From assembly GCF_012910805.1 (NCBI RefSeq), contig NZ_WTVK01000036.1:1-57739 (forward strand): a DNA stretch of 57,739 nt. Reading direction: 5' to 3'. The stretch is from Aromatoleum evansii (GTDB lineage: Bacteria; Pseudomonadota; Gammaproteobacteria; Burkholderiales; Rhodocyclaceae). The notes beneath the pieces were generated by a model, which was given only the letters and a program-made list of their open reading frames with translations, did not search any database and was not told where the DNA came from. Of the stretch, positions 8,186 to 17,422 are shown piece by piece. Within the stretch, counting starts at the first letter, position 1. Every line of letters begins with the position of its first letter. Both the position numbers and the translations under genes were made by a program.

Positions 8186-8704
8186 ATGAATCGACTCGAA
8201 CAGGAACAGCAGCACCTCGTCACCGTGACCCTGAACGGCGTGAGCCGCAGCGGCCGCGCCGAGACCCGGACGCTGCTGTCGGACTTCCTGCGTCACGAGC
8301 TCGGTGCGACCGGCACGCATGTCGGCTGTGAGCACGGCGTGTGCGGCGCCTGCACGGTGCGCATCGACGGCGTCGCGGCGCGTGCGTGCCTGACGCTCGC
8401 GGTGCAGGTCGACGGCCGGCGCGTCGACACCGTCGAGGGACTGGCGGACCGCGACGGGATGCTGAACGACCTGCAACAGGCTTTTCGCCGCAGCCACGCG
8501 CTGCAATGCGGCTTCTGTACCGCGGGAATCCTGAATTCGTGCACGGATTTCCTCGAACGGGTGCCGATGCCGACCGAACAACAGGTCCGGGACATGCTGT
8601 CCGGCCATCTCTGCCGGTGCACCGGCTACACGCCGATCGTCGCGGCCGTTCTCGAAGTCGCCGCGGCACGGCAGACCCAACCAGAGGAGACAATCGATGC
8701 TTGA
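8186..8704 (+). CDS. 2Fe-2S iron-sulfur subunit of the molybdenum hydroxylase (CoxS type)
   Basis: A 172-residue protein starting one base after the stop of the FAD subunit, with AGGAGG upstream. The N-terminal plant-type ferredoxin domain holds GCEHGVCGACTVRIDG plus a later ACL cysteine. The C-terminal four-helix domain has CGFCTAGI and CRCTGYTPI, giving the second 2Fe-2S cluster. Eight cluster cysteines are therefore intact. Its stop overlaps the start of the ligase gene, so ligase and hydroxylase are made together, supporting a CoA-ester substrate or product. Confidence 0.93.
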   Translation: MNRLEQEQQHLVTVTLNGVSRSGRAETRTLLSDFLRHELGATGTHVGCEHGVCGACTVRIDGVAARACLTLAVQVDGRRVDTVEGLADRDGMLNDLQQAFRRSHALQCGFCTAGILNSCTDFLERVPMPTEQQVRDMLSGHLCRCTGYTPIVAAVLEVAAARQTQPEETIDA

Positions 8705-10235
8705 TCTAGGGCGTACCTTCCTGCAGAGCGCGGAGCGCAGCCCCGACGCGGTCGCGATCGTGGATGGGCCGCTGCGGCTCACCTACGCGCAGTGGCACGG
8801 ACGAGTCCAGGCGGTGGCCGGGGGGCTGCGCGCGCTCGGTGTGGGCCACGGCGACCACCTGCTGGTGGTCCTGCAGAACCGTTGGGAAATGGCGACGCTG
8901 CACTGGGCCTGCCAGTTCCTGGGGGTGATCGTCACGCCGCTGAACTGGCGCGCCAAGCCGGACGAAATCGACTACTGCCTCGCCGATTCGGGCGCAAAGG
9001 CGCTAGTGTTCGAGCCCGCCGCGGCCGAGGCAGTGGCGGCGTCGAGCGGCGCGGGCGGGCTGCTGCGCATCGGCGTGCAGCACGCCGAAGGAGCGTCGGT
9101 CGCGTTCGAGTCGCTGCTCGAAGGTCCCGCGCTTGCCGTCGGGCCGCAGGCCGGTGCCGACGACGTTTCGCTGATGCTCTACACCTCGGGCACGACCGGC
9201 AAGCCGAAGGGCGTTCCGCGCCGTCACCGCCAGGAGCGTGCCGCGGCGCTCGCCCATGTCGCGCAGAACCTCTATCGCCGCGGCGAATGCACGCTCGGCG
9301 TGATGCCGATGTACCACACGATGGGTGTGCGTTCGCTGCTGTCGATGGCGCTGATCGACGGACGTTTCGTGTGCATGCCGAAGTTCGACGCCGGCACCGC
9401 GCTCGCGCTGATCGAGGCGGAACGGGTCAGCAACCTCTACCTCGTGCCGACGCTGTACCACGACATGCTCGCGCATCCCGATTTCGCACGCCGCAACATC
9501 TCCACCGTCAGGAAGCTCGGCTTCGCCGGCGCGCCGATGCACGACGCCTTGCTGATGCGGCTTGACGAGGCCTTCCGCCCGGAATTGTTCGTCAATCACT
9601 ACGGCAGCTCGGAGGTGTACACCTTCGCGATCAACCAGGACGCCCGGGCCAAGCCCGGCTGTGCCGGCCGCGCGGCTTTGAACGCCCGCATCCGCGTCGT
9701 CGCGCTCGGGGCCGACAGCCCCGACGCGCTCGCGGCGCCGTTCGAGGAAGGGCAGATCATCACCGACCTCGCCGGCGACGAAGCCTTCGAGGGCTACTGG
9801 AAGCGCCCCGACGCGGACGCCAAGTCGCTCAAGCACGGCTGGTACTTCACCGGCGACACAGGCTATTTCGACGCCGACGGCGATCTCTTCGTAAGCGGTC
9901 GCGTCGATGACATGATCATCAGCGGCGGCGAGAACATCTCGCCCGTGGATATCGAATCCGTGCTCTCGCTGCATCCGGGCGTCGACGAGGTCGCCGTCGC
10001 GGGCCTGCAGGACGAGCGCTGGGGCCAGCGTGTCGTGGCCTTCATCAAGCGCAAGCAGGAGATCGGCGCCGAGGCGCTCGACCAGTACTGCCGCGCGACC
10101 GATCTCGCGAATTTCAAGCGTCCGCGCGACTACGTCTTCGTGCGCGAGATCCCCAAGTCACCCGTCGGCAAGATCCTGCGACGCAAGCTCGTCGCCGGCG
10201 ACTACGAAATCGACGCCACGGCCACGCTCGACTGA
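8697..10235 (+). CDS. AMP-dependent acyl-CoA synthetase, aryl-CoA-ligase-like
   Basis: A 512-residue adenylate-forming enzyme. Motifs include the P-loop-like YTSGTTGKPKGVPR near residue 162, the YGSSEVY motif, GWYFTGDTGYFDADG, the hinge GRVDDMIISGGENI and the catalytic lysine in PKSPVGKILRR. The C-terminal third (PGVDEV, DERWGQ, YCR then LANFKRPRDY) closely resembles 4-chlorobenzoate:CoA ligase as I remember that family. It would convert a carboxylic acid to its CoA thioester with ATP. The overlap with the iron-sulfur subunit and the following crotonase and thioesterase suggest a CoA-dependent aromatic acid route. The exact substrate is unknown. Confidence 0.88.
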   Translation: MLDLGRTFLQSAERSPDAVAIVDGPLRLTYAQWHGRVQAVAGGLRALGVGHGDHLLVVLQNRWEMATLHWACQFLGVIVTPLNWRAKPDEIDYCLADSGAKALVFEPAAAEAVAASSGAGGLLRIGVQHAEGASVAFESLLEGPALAVGPQAGADDVSLMLYTSGTTGKPKGVPRRHRQERAAALAHVAQNLYRRGECTLGVMPMYHTMGVRSLLSMALIDGRFVCMPKFDAGTALALIEAERVSNLYLVPTLYHDMLAHPDFARRNISTVRKLGFAGAPMHDALLMRLDEAFRPELFVNHYGSSEVYTFAINQDARAKPGCAGRAALNARIRVVALGADSPDALAAPFEEGQIITDLAGDEAFEGYWKRPDADAKSLKHGWYFTGDTGYFDADGDLFVSGRVDDMIISGGENISPVDIESVLSLHPGVDEVAVAGLQDERWGQRVVAFIKRKQEIGAEALDQYCRATDLANFKRPRDYVFVREIPKSPVGKILRRKLVAGDYEIDATATLD

Positions 10236-10283
10236 GCCGCCAAGCGGCCATCCGGCACTACCACATCAACCGAGGAGCACACC

Positions 10284-11090
10284 ATGACGACCCTGAACCA
10301 CCCCGCCCAGGAACTGCTGTCCCGGCTCGACGGCTTCCGCGTCGAGATCGACGCCGACCGCAAGCGTGCCGACATCATTCTCGACCGTCCGCCGTTCAAC
10401 ATCATCGCGATGGCCCAGCGCGACCAGCTGCGCGCCGTGTTCGAGGCGCTCGACGAGGATCCGCGCGTGCGCGTGATCGTGCTGCGCAGTATCGGCGAGC
10501 ATTTTTCGAGCGGCGGCGATATCAAGGGCTTTCTCGAGGCGACGCCGGAGCACGTGTCGAAGCTCGCGTGGAACATCGCGGCGCCTGCCCGTTGCTCCAA
10601 GCCCGTCATCGCCGCGAACCGCGGCTACTGCTTCGGCGTCGGCTTCGAGATCTCGCTCGCGTGCGACTTCCGCATCGCCAGCGAGACGACGCTGTACGCG
10701 CTGCCCGAGCAGAAGCTCGGCCAGATCCCCGGGTCGGGCGGCTCCGCGCGCCTGCAGAAGATGGTCGGGGTGGGCCGCACCAAGGACATCGTGATGCGCT
10801 CGCGCCGCATCCCCGGCAAGCAGGCCTGCGACTGGGGCGTGGCCGTGGCGTGCGTGGCGGACGCCGAACTCGAAGCCGCGACTGATGCGCTCGTCGCCGA
10901 ACTCGTCGAGTTCTCGCCGCTCGCGCAGCGCACCGCGAAGAAGCTTCTCAATGACACCGAGGACGCACCGCTGGCGATCGCGATCGAGCTCGAAGGGCAT
11001 TGCTACAGCCGCCTGCGCAGCTCCGAAGACTTCCGCGAGGGCGTCGAAGCCTTCCACGCCAAGCGCAAGCCGAACTTCACGGGGCGCTGA
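10284..11090 (+). CDS. Enoyl-CoA hydratase/isomerase (crotonase) family protein
   Basis: A 268-residue crotonase. The oxyanion-hole segments FSSGGDIKGF and NRGYCFGVGFEISLACDFRIA are present, as is an acidic residue in LPEQKLGQIPGSGGSARL. The C-terminal REGVEAFHAKRKPNF is the standard family ending. Start ATG 10284 follows GAGGAGCAC. It may hydrate, hydrolyse or dehalogenate an aryl- or alicyclic CoA ester produced by the upstream ligase and hydroxylase. The reaction cannot be fixed from sequence by eye. Confidence 0.9.
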   Translation: MTTLNHPAQELLSRLDGFRVEIDADRKRADIILDRPPFNIIAMAQRDQLRAVFEALDEDPRVRVIVLRSIGEHFSSGGDIKGFLEATPEHVSKLAWNIAAPARCSKPVIAANRGYCFGVGFEISLACDFRIASETTLYALPEQKLGQIPGSGGSARLQKMVGVGRTKDIVMRSRRIPGKQACDWGVAVACVADAELEAATDALVAELVEFSPLAQRTAKKLLNDTEDAPLAIAIELEGHCYSRLRSSEDFREGVEAFHAKRKPNFTGR

Positions 11091-11092
11091 CG

Positions 11093-11533
11093 ATGGCGGC
11101 GACACCGATCTGGCACGAGCCCTGGACTACCGCGGATCTCGCCGGACTCACGCGCGGCACGCTGGTAGAGCATCTCGGCATCGAGTTCGTCGAGATTGCG
11201 CCGGATGCGCTGCGGGCGCGCATGCCGGTGCGTGCGCAGACCGCGCAGCGGCTCGGCTTCCTGCACGGCGGCGCCTCGGTGGCGCTTGCGGAGACAGTCG
11301 GCAGCCTGGCGAGCCAGATGTGCATCGACCGCGAGCGCTTTGCCAGTGTCGGCCTCGACATCAACGCCAACCATCTGCGCGCGGTGCCCCAGGGGCAGGA
11401 CGTGATCGCCACCGCCCGGCCGTTGCACCTCGGGCGCCAGACCCATGTCTGGGAAATCCGCATTGAAACAGGGGAGGGCAAGCTCGCGTGCATCGCGCGG
11501 CTGACGACCAGCGTCATTCCGCGCACGACATAG
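11093..11533 (+). CDS. PaaI-family hotdog-fold acyl-CoA thioesterase
   Basis: A 146-residue hotdog-fold protein starting two bases after the crotonase stop. It has the PaaI/YbgC signature FLHGGASVALAETVGSLAS, in which the HGG turn and the Glu/Asp catalytic region are conserved, and a VGLDINANHLRAVPQG segment. It probably hydrolyses an aryl-CoA product or recycles CoA from dead-end thioesters. Its presence with ligase and crotonase recalls the logic of the 4-chlorobenzoate degradation triad (ligase, crotonase-fold dehalogenase, thioesterase), but identity of function is not claimed. Confidence 0.88.
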   Translation: MAATPIWHEPWTTADLAGLTRGTLVEHLGIEFVEIAPDALRARMPVRAQTAQRLGFLHGGASVALAETVGSLASQMCIDRERFASVGLDINANHLRAVPQGQDVIATARPLHLGRQTHVWEIRIETGEGKLACIARLTTSVIPRTT

Positions 11534-11577
11534 GCAAGGACCAAGCCAAGCATGTGCGCCCGATAGAGGCGCACGCA

Positions 11578-12963
11578 ATGACAACATCTACATTCAAAGG
11601 CAGACAAATGGCGGAGACAATCACCTGCAAGGCAGTCGAGGGGCTGCCGTCCGAGAGCGCGGCTGCGGCCGTTCCGGCGCGCAAGGCACTGATGGCCGGA
11701 TTCGCATCGACCTTCGGCTGGGCGCTGGACTTGTTCGACCTGTTCATCCTGTTGTACGTCGCGCCGATCATCGGCAGGCTGTTCTTCCCCTCCGACCAGC
11801 CGACGCTGTCACTGGCGGCGGTGTACGCCTCGTTCGCGGTGGCGTTGCTGGTGCGGCCGCTGGGTTCGGCGATCTTCGGTACCTACGCCGACCGGCATGG
11901 ACGCAAGGGGGCCCTGACGATCGCAATGGTCGGTGTCGGCCTGAGTACCGCCGCGTTCGGTCTGTTGCCGACCATCCAGCAGGCCGGTGTGATCGCGCCG
12001 CTCCTGTTCCTTTCGCTGCGCGTCGTGCAGGGGATCTTCGTCGGCGGCATCGTGGCGTCAACGCACACGATCGGCACCGAATCGATCGCGCCGCAGCACC
12101 GCGGCCTGATGTCCGGGCTCGTTGGCAGCGGCGGTGCCGGCATGGGCGCCTTGCTCGCGTCCAGCGTGTATTTCGTGTTGTCGCAGGTCTTTCCCGGCGA
12201 CGAGTTCGACCAGATCGGCTGGCGCGTCATGTTCTTCTCCGGCCTGGTGAGCACGGTGTTCGGCCTGGCGATGTACCGCTTCCTCGATGAGACGCCCGCG
12301 TTCAAGCAGATGAAGGCGGCACGCGAGCGCCAGGGCAAGCACGTTGACCAAGTATCGCCGTTGCGCAGGCTGTTTACCGGTGAATATCGCAACGTGCTGC
12401 TGGTGAATCTGCTCATCACGTTCGGCGGCGGGGCGACCTACTACATCACCGCAGGCTATTTGCCGACGCTGCTGAAGATGGTCGCCGGCGTGACGCACGC
12501 GGATTCCTCCCGCATCCTGATGATCGGCTCGGTCGGCACCATCGCCGGTGCGCTGATATTCGGCGCACTGAGTGACCGGATCGGACGCAAGAGGACTTTC
12601 TACATCCTCGGGTGCATGAGCCTGGTGATGCTGCCCTATCTGTTCACGGCGATCGCGCAGCCGGCCGAACTTGGCGCGATCACTGCGATGGCGTGCGGCA
12701 TCTCGCTCCTGGGGGGGGCGATCATCGCGCCGGTGCTGATCTTCCTCAACGAGCGCTTCCCGACCACCCTGCGCGCTTCGGGCACGGGGCTGTCGTGGAA
12801 CATCGGCTTTGCGCTGGGCGGCCTGATGCCGACTCTGGTATCGCTCGTGAGCGCGACGCCGCAGGACATCCCGCGGGTGCTGGCGATCACGTCGGCCGTG
12901 CTGGCGGTCGTGTATCTGATCGGCGCCAAGGTCGTGCCGGAAACGCAGAACAAGTTCGACTGA
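11578..12963 (+). CDS. MFS transporter of the metabolite:H+ / aromatic acid symporter type
   Basis: A 461-residue, twelve-helix major facilitator. The loop 2-3 motif YADRHGRKGALT and its repeat SDRIGRKRTFYI are present. DLFDLFILLYVAP in helix 1 carries the acidic residues typical of AAHS/MHS carriers. The start at 11578 gives a short polar N-terminus; ATG 11608 (MAET) is an equally plausible start. It sits inside the hydroxylase operon and likely imports the aromatic acid substrate. Confidence 0.87.
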   Translation: MTTSTFKGRQMAETITCKAVEGLPSESAAAAVPARKALMAGFASTFGWALDLFDLFILLYVAPIIGRLFFPSDQPTLSLAAVYASFAVALLVRPLGSAIFGTYADRHGRKGALTIAMVGVGLSTAAFGLLPTIQQAGVIAPLLFLSLRVVQGIFVGGIVASTHTIGTESIAPQHRGLMSGLVGSGGAGMGALLASSVYFVLSQVFPGDEFDQIGWRVMFFSGLVSTVFGLAMYRFLDETPAFKQMKAARERQGKHVDQVSPLRRLFTGEYRNVLLVNLLITFGGGATYYITAGYLPTLLKMVAGVTHADSSRILMIGSVGTIAGALIFGALSDRIGRKRTFYILGCMSLVMLPYLFTAIAQPAELGAITAMACGISLLGGAIIAPVLIFLNERFPTTLRASGTGLSWNIGFALGGLMPTLVSLVSATPQDIPRVLAITSAVLAVVYLIGAKVVPETQNKFD

Positions 12964-12976
12964 GAGGAGTGCGGCG

Positions 12977-14161
12977 ATGAAGGAGATGCACGAAATCGTC
13001 GCCGCCTGGCACGCCCGCGTGCGGGTGCCGGGCGGCAGCGAGGCGGTACTGGCGACCGTGGTCAAGGTGGAAGGGTCGTCCTATCGTCGCGCCGGAGCCC
13101 GCATGCTCATCTTCGCCGATGGCCGTAGCGTCGGCACGATCAGCGGCGGCTGCCTCGAAAGCCACGTCATCAAGCGCGCGTGGTGGCTCACCGGGGCCAC
13201 GGGGGCAACCGTGTGCCGCTACGACACGACCGCGGACGAGGACGCGCAATGGGCCTTCGGGCTCGGCTGCAACGGCGTCGTCCACGTGCTGCTCGAAAGG
13301 TTGTCTGGCGGCCGCAACGATGCGCAGCTGGAGGCGCTGCGCGTCGTGCGCGACGAGATGCGGCCGGCTGCCACGGCGGTCGTGATCGACGCGCGGGATT
13401 GTGCGGTCGGCATTGGCGAGCGCATGGTGATGTTTCCCGACGGCCGCTGCGAAGGACAGTTCGGCGATGCTGCGCTGGGCAAACCCATCGCGCGCGATCT
13501 CGCGCTCGTCCTGCACGAGCGCAGCTCGCAGCATCTTCGCTATCCCGTGGATGGCGGCGAGGTGGAGGTCTTCCTCGAATGCGTTTCGCCGCCGCCGAGG
13601 CTCGTCGTCTTCGGGGCCGGGCACGATGCCGTGCCGGTCGTGCACTTCGCGAAGCAGCTCGGTTGGCATGTGACGGTGGCCGACGGACGCGCGCATTACG
13701 CCCGGCGCGAGCGCTTTCCGGATGCCGACGAGGTGCGCGTCACGAACCCCGACAACCCGCTCGACGGCTGCGGTGTGACGGCCGATGTGGCGGTCGTGGT
13801 CATGACGCATAGCGTGGATCAGGATCGCGAACTGCTGCGCCGCCTGCTGCGCAAGCCGCCCCGTTACGTCGGACAACTGGGGCCGCGGTCACGCACTGCG
13901 CGTCTGCTCGGGGAAATCGGCTCAGCGGGGGCGGACGAGGGGGCGTTGTTCGTCGATGCCCTGCATTACCCGATCGGTCTCGACATCGGTGCCGACAACC
14001 CCGAGGAGATCGCGCTGGCGATCGTTGGCGAGATTCGCGCGGTATTTGCCGGACGCCTGGGGACGAAACTGCGTCACCGGAGCGGCGAATCCATCCACGT
14101 CGATGGAGGCGAGCGTCGCCGAAAGCGGGAAACGATTGACGTTACGCTCATTGCCGCCTGA
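12977..14161 (+). CDS. XdhC/CoxI-family molybdenum cofactor maturation protein
   Basis: A 394-residue protein from ATG 12977, with GAGAGGAG upstream. The N-terminal domain holds the XdhC hallmark ATVVKVEGSSYRRAGARMLI and the TISGGCLES motif. A Rossmann domain (VVFGAGHDAVPVVHFAKQLG) follows from about residue 200. XdhC proteins bind and protect the sulfurated molybdenum cofactor before its insertion into hydroxylases. This gene is the natural maturation partner of the upstream LMS enzyme and ends the operon. Confidence 0.92.
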   Translation: MKEMHEIVAAWHARVRVPGGSEAVLATVVKVEGSSYRRAGARMLIFADGRSVGTISGGCLESHVIKRAWWLTGATGATVCRYDTTADEDAQWAFGLGCNGVVHVLLERLSGGRNDAQLEALRVVRDEMRPAATAVVIDARDCAVGIGERMVMFPDGRCEGQFGDAALGKPIARDLALVLHERSSQHLRYPVDGGEVEVFLECVSPPPRLVVFGAGHDAVPVVHFAKQLGWHVTVADGRAHYARRERFPDADEVRVTNPDNPLDGCGVTADVAVVVMTHSVDQDRELLRRLLRKPPRYVGQLGPRSRTARLLGEIGSAGADEGALFVDALHYPIGLDIGADNPEEIALAIVGEIRAVFAGRLGTKLRHRSGESIHVDGGERRRKRETIDVTLIAA

Positions 14162-14183
14162 CGGAGGAACAGCGTTGCCGACC

Positions 14184-14220
14184 CGCACAAGGCACCCCGC
14201 CCATATGCGGCACTTGTGCG
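14184..14220. terminator. Possible bidirectional hairpin between convergent genes
   Basis: CGCACAAG at 14184-14191 pairs perfectly with CTTGTGCG at 14213-14220, with a 21-nt loop. It lies between the converging xdhC-like and gspB genes, where a shared terminator is expected. There is no T-tract on either side, so intrinsic termination is uncertain. Confidence 0.3.
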
Positions 14221-14238
14221 TGCCGAAGCCTTCCGCGC

Positions 14239-15039
14239 CTACTGCTGCGCGCGGAAGCGGTAGCCCTGGAAGTCGAGCACGACGCCGTCCTTGCCGGCGC
14301 TGGTGAGCGTCAGGCCGGGCGCGACTTCCTCGCCTTCCTGCACCAGCCGGTCGTTGATCACGACCATGCGCTTGTCCGAATCCGGTGCCGCCGCGAAGCC
14401 GGAGATGTCGAGGCGCGGCAGGCTGCCGCGTACCGCGGGCGGCAGTTCGTGGATGTTCAGGATGCGGCCGTCCGATGCCTTGCGGGTCGGTGCCGATGCC
14501 GCAGGCGTCGCTGTGGCGATGCGGGTGGCGGACAGAGCAGGGGGTGTGCTCCTGGCGACCGGCGCAGGGCGTTCTGATGCCGGCGGATCGCGGCGTGTCG
14601 TCGGGACCGGGGGCGCGGTTTTCGCCGCTTGGGGTGCGGCGGCAGGCCGAGGTTCGGGTGCGAGCGCTGCGAGCGCCGGCGGTGCGGCGGGAGCGGTAAC
14701 CGCCGGCGGAGCAGGGGGCGGAGCGGGCTGGAGGGCCACCGCTTGCGGCGCCGCCGGTGCAGCGAGGGCGACGCTTCGGGCGGCTTCCGCTTGGACGTTC
14801 CGCGTCGCCTGCGGCGGGGTTGTGGCCGGCTGCGGTTCCGCCGCCTGCCACGGGCGCCACCAGCCCAGAACCGCCGCCGCGAGGGCGAGCGCGAAACTGG
14901 CCGCAAGGTAGGGCGGGCGGCGCGTGGTCAGGTGAGCTGTCGCGCTCGGCGTCGTCTCGGGTAGCGTGTTCAGGTCCGGCACCTTGCCGCGATGGCGCGC
15001 GTGCTCGGATTTCTGCAGGGCTTCGAGGATGTAGGACAT
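14239..15039 (-). CDS. gspB: General secretion pathway protein GspB-like
   Basis: A 266-residue protein starting MSYILEALQKSE, the recognised GspB N-terminus. A single transmembrane helix (residues about 44-64) is followed by a very long Ala/Pro-rich linker to about residue 195. A C-terminal T2SB domain ends it, with INIHELPPAVRGSLPRLDISGF and MVVINDRLVQEGEEVAPG. GspB works with the GspA ATPase to span the periplasm and help place the type II secretin. It starts two bases after the gspA stop. No other gsp genes are in the window. Confidence 0.88.
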   Translation of the reverse strand: MSYILEALQKSEHARHRGKVPDLNTLPETTPSATAHLTTRRPPYLAASFALALAAAVLGWWRPWQAAEPQPATTPPQATRNVQAEAARSVALAAPAAPQAVALQPAPPPAPPAVTAPAAPPALAALAPEPRPAAAPQAAKTAPPVPTTRRDPPASERPAPVARSTPPALSATRIATATPAASAPTRKASDGRILNIHELPPAVRGSLPRLDISGFAAAPDSDKRMVVINDRLVQEGEEVAPGLTLTSAGKDGVVLDFQGYRFRAQQ

Positions 15040-15041
15040 GC

Positions 15042-16736
15042 TTATTGGGCCTGCTTCGTCAGGACGGGCGTGCCGGGGTCGGACAGGGCGGCGAGGCGCA
15101 CGACGGTGAGCGGGCCGACCACGCCGTCTTCGGGCAAGCCGGTGCTGCGCTGGAAGGCGCGCATGCGCTCCTCGATGCGCGCGGTGTAGGCGCTTGGGGA
15201 TGCCTCGGGTTCCGTGAGCCCCTCCCAGCGCGCGAGCTGGCGCACTACCCACACGACATCGTTGCCGCGCATGCCGGTGCCGACCGTGCGGTGCCATCCG
15301 GGCGGTGTCCGCCACAGCAGCGTGTAGTTGCCGTGCCATTGCCGCTGCAGGGTGTCGAGCGATACGTCGTGCGTGTCGCCGGCGAAGGCGATGCGGGCGC
15401 GCTCGCCGTCGATCCCGAGCAGCGTGGCGAGGAAGTTCGGTCCGTCCGCCTGGCGCAGTTCGACGATGGCCGGCGCGTTCATCGCCCGAAGCTCGTCGAG
15501 ACCGCCTTCGCGCCGCAGGCAGCCGAGATCGCGGCGTGCGGCGAGGCGGCAGGCGTCGTCGATGCCCAACAGCCGCGCGTCCAGCCCCCACAGGGCGAAC
15601 AGGCTGCGTACGGCCATCACCTCGTGCAGCCAGTGCTCTTCCGGTTTCGGCCAGGCGATCGGGTTCTCCTGCGTTGTTGCGGCCGCTTCGGCTGCGACGG
15701 CGACAGGTTCAGCGTCGGCCTCCGCACTGCCCGGGTCCGAGGCCTTGGCGACCGGCGTGGCGGCGGGCGGCGCAGGCTCGGGTACTGCAGGGGCCGCCGC
15801 GACGGGTGCCGTCGTTCCCGTCGCCGGAACCGCAAGGCCGTAATGCCAGGCGGCGGCCGCGCCGCCTGCGAGCGCGATGCCGAGCGCGGAAGCGAGCGCG
15901 ATGCGCCGTGCCGCGGATGCCCGTGGCACCGAGCCCAGCACTTCACCCGCCGCCTTGTCGAGCGTGCTGCGTGCGACGCTCGTCTTGCCTTCGACGTAGG
16001 CGCCGAGCAGCGCCCGGTCGCAGATCACGTTGATGAGGCGTGGCGTGCCGCCGCTCAGGCGGTAGAGGCGGTCGATCACCGCGTCGGGAAAGAGCCGCTG
16101 CTGCCCGCCGGCGACCGCGAGGCGGTGATTCACGTAGGCGCCCACCTCCTGCCGCGACAGCGGTTCCAGGTGGTAGCGCGCGACGATGCGCTGCGCGAGC
16201 TGGCGCAGTTCCGGTTGCGCGAGGCGCTCGCGCAGCTCGGGCTGGCCCAGCAGGATGATCTGCAGCAGCTTGCGCTCGTTCGTCTCGAGGTTGGTCAGCA
16301 GGCGCAGCTGCTCCAGTACTTCGTTCGACAGGTTCTGCGCCTCGTCGACGATCAGCACCGTCTTGCGCCCGCGCGCATTCGCGTCCAGCAGGTGGCGGTT
16401 GATGCGGTCCACCAGCACCTTCACCGAGTGCTCGGCGCCGGCGACCGGCACATGCAGCTCGTCGCACAGCGTCGCCAGCAGTTCCAGCGTGTCGAGCTTG
16501 GGATTGAGGATGAAGGCGATGTCGCAGCCGTCCGGCACCTGCTCCAGCAGGCAGCGGCAGATCGTCGTCTTGCCCGTGCCGACTTCGCCCGTGAGCAGCA
16601 CGAAACCGCCGTCGACGCGCAGCCCGTACAGCAGGTGCGCGAGCGCCTCGCGATGACGTTCACTCATGAAGAGGTAGCGCGGATCGGGCGCGATCGAGAA
16701 GGGCGCCGCGGAAAACCCGAAATACTCGTTGTACAT
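15042..16736 (-). CDS. gspA: GspA/ExeA-like AAA ATPase with C-terminal peptidoglycan-binding domain
   Basis: A 564-residue protein beginning MYNEYFGFSAAPFSIAPDPRYLF, typical of ExeA/GspA. The Walker A motif is GEVGTGKTT (residues 50-58) and the Walker B TVLIVDEAQNL (about 127-137). A transmembrane helix near residue 285 is followed by an Ala/Pro linker and a C-terminal domain. The last 60 residues (LARWEGLTEPEAS then RIEERMRAFQRSTGLPEDGVVGPLT) form a peptidoglycan-binding module. With gspB it forms the inner-membrane complex that inserts the type II secretin through peptidoglycan. A related pilus-biogenesis role (MshM-like) is the alternative. Confidence 0.88.
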   Translation of the reverse strand: MYNEYFGFSAAPFSIAPDPRYLFMSERHREALAHLLYGLRVDGGFVLLTGEVGTGKTTICRCLLEQVPDGCDIAFILNPKLDTLELLATLCDELHVPVAGAEHSVKVLVDRINRHLLDANARGRKTVLIVDEAQNLSNEVLEQLRLLTNLETNERKLLQIILLGQPELRERLAQPELRQLAQRIVARYHLEPLSRQEVGAYVNHRLAVAGGQQRLFPDAVIDRLYRLSGGTPRLINVICDRALLGAYVEGKTSVARSTLDKAAGEVLGSVPRASAARRIALASALGIALAGGAAAAWHYGLAVPATGTTAPVAAAPAVPEPAPPAATPVAKASDPGSAEADAEPVAVAAEAAATTQENPIAWPKPEEHWLHEVMAVRSLFALWGLDARLLGIDDACRLAARRDLGCLRREGGLDELRAMNAPAIVELRQADGPNFLATLLGIDGERARIAFAGDTHDVSLDTLQRQWHGNYTLLWRTPPGWHRTVGTGMRGNDVVWVVRQLARWEGLTEPEASPSAYTARIEERMRAFQRSTGLPEDGVVGPLTVVRLAALSDPGTPVLTKQAQ

Positions 16737-16975
16737 GCGTGCGTCTCGTCTCCGCCGGAGCGGCCTGGCGTCGTTGCAGGGAATCCGGAGTGCGCGCTGC
16801 GGCGCGACGCTAGTGTCACATTAGCGGGGCATCGGGCGCAAACGGCCCGGGCGTGTCGTCATGCAGTGGTGTGCGGTGTTTAACGCGGCGGAGGCGCCTA
16901 TCATTCCCGATGTGGCGCTGCGCGATGCGCGCGTGCCGCAATCCCGGCGTCCCCTCGCTTCCACCGGAGTCCCGC

Positions 16976-17422
16976 ATGACCGAAGTCACCGGAATCGACC
17001 ACATCTACCTCGCCGTGTCCGACCTGGGCGCGTCCGAGCGCTTCTATGACCAAGTGCTGATCGAGGCGCTGGGGTTTCGCAAGAATCGCTTCACGCTGGC
17101 GGGCGATCCGCACGTCCAGTACTACAACCGGCATTTCGGATTCGTGCTGCGGCCCGCGCGCGTGGCGGCGAAGCACGAGCCGTATGCGCCGGGACTGCAT
17201 CACTTCTGCCTGCGCGTGGATTCGGAGGCGGATGTGCGCGCGGTGGCGGAGAAATTGCGCGCGCTCGGCGTTGATGCATCGGAGGCGAGGCTTTACCCGG
17301 ACTACGCGCCGGACTATGTGGCGACCTTCTTCGAGGATCCCGACGGCGTGCGCCTGGAGGTGACGAATTACCGCCAGGAGCGGCGCGAACGTCACGACCG
17401 CTGGGAGAGCCCGCAGAGTTAG
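16976..17422 (+). CDS. VOC (glyoxalase/dioxygenase) family protein
   Basis: A 148-residue single-domain vicinal-oxygen-chelate protein. The segments GIDHIYLAVSDLGASERFY, GLHHFCLRVDSEADVRAVAEKL and FFEDPDGVRLEVTNY give two beta-alpha-beta-beta-beta modules, with likely metal ligands His in each half and the final Glu. It stands alone between gspA (divergent) and a small membrane protein gene. The substrate is unknown; glyoxalase, fosfomycin-type transferase and dioxygenase activities all occur in this fold. Confidence 0.85.
   Translation: MTEVTGIDHIYLAVSDLGASERFYDQVLIEALGFRKNRFTLAGDPHVQYYNRHFGFVLRPARVAAKHEPYAPGLHHFCLRVDSEADVRAVAEKLRALGVDASEARLYPDYAPDYVATFFEDPDGVRLEVTNYRQERRERHDRWESPQS

Noticed and set aside
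4343-8704. 4-hydroxybenzoyl-CoA reductase or CO dehydrogenase identity for the hydroxylase
   Set aside because: The FAD subunit lacks the extra 4Fe-4S insertion expected for 4-hydroxybenzoyl-CoA reductase, and the CO-dehydrogenase active-site loop was not seen in the large subunit.
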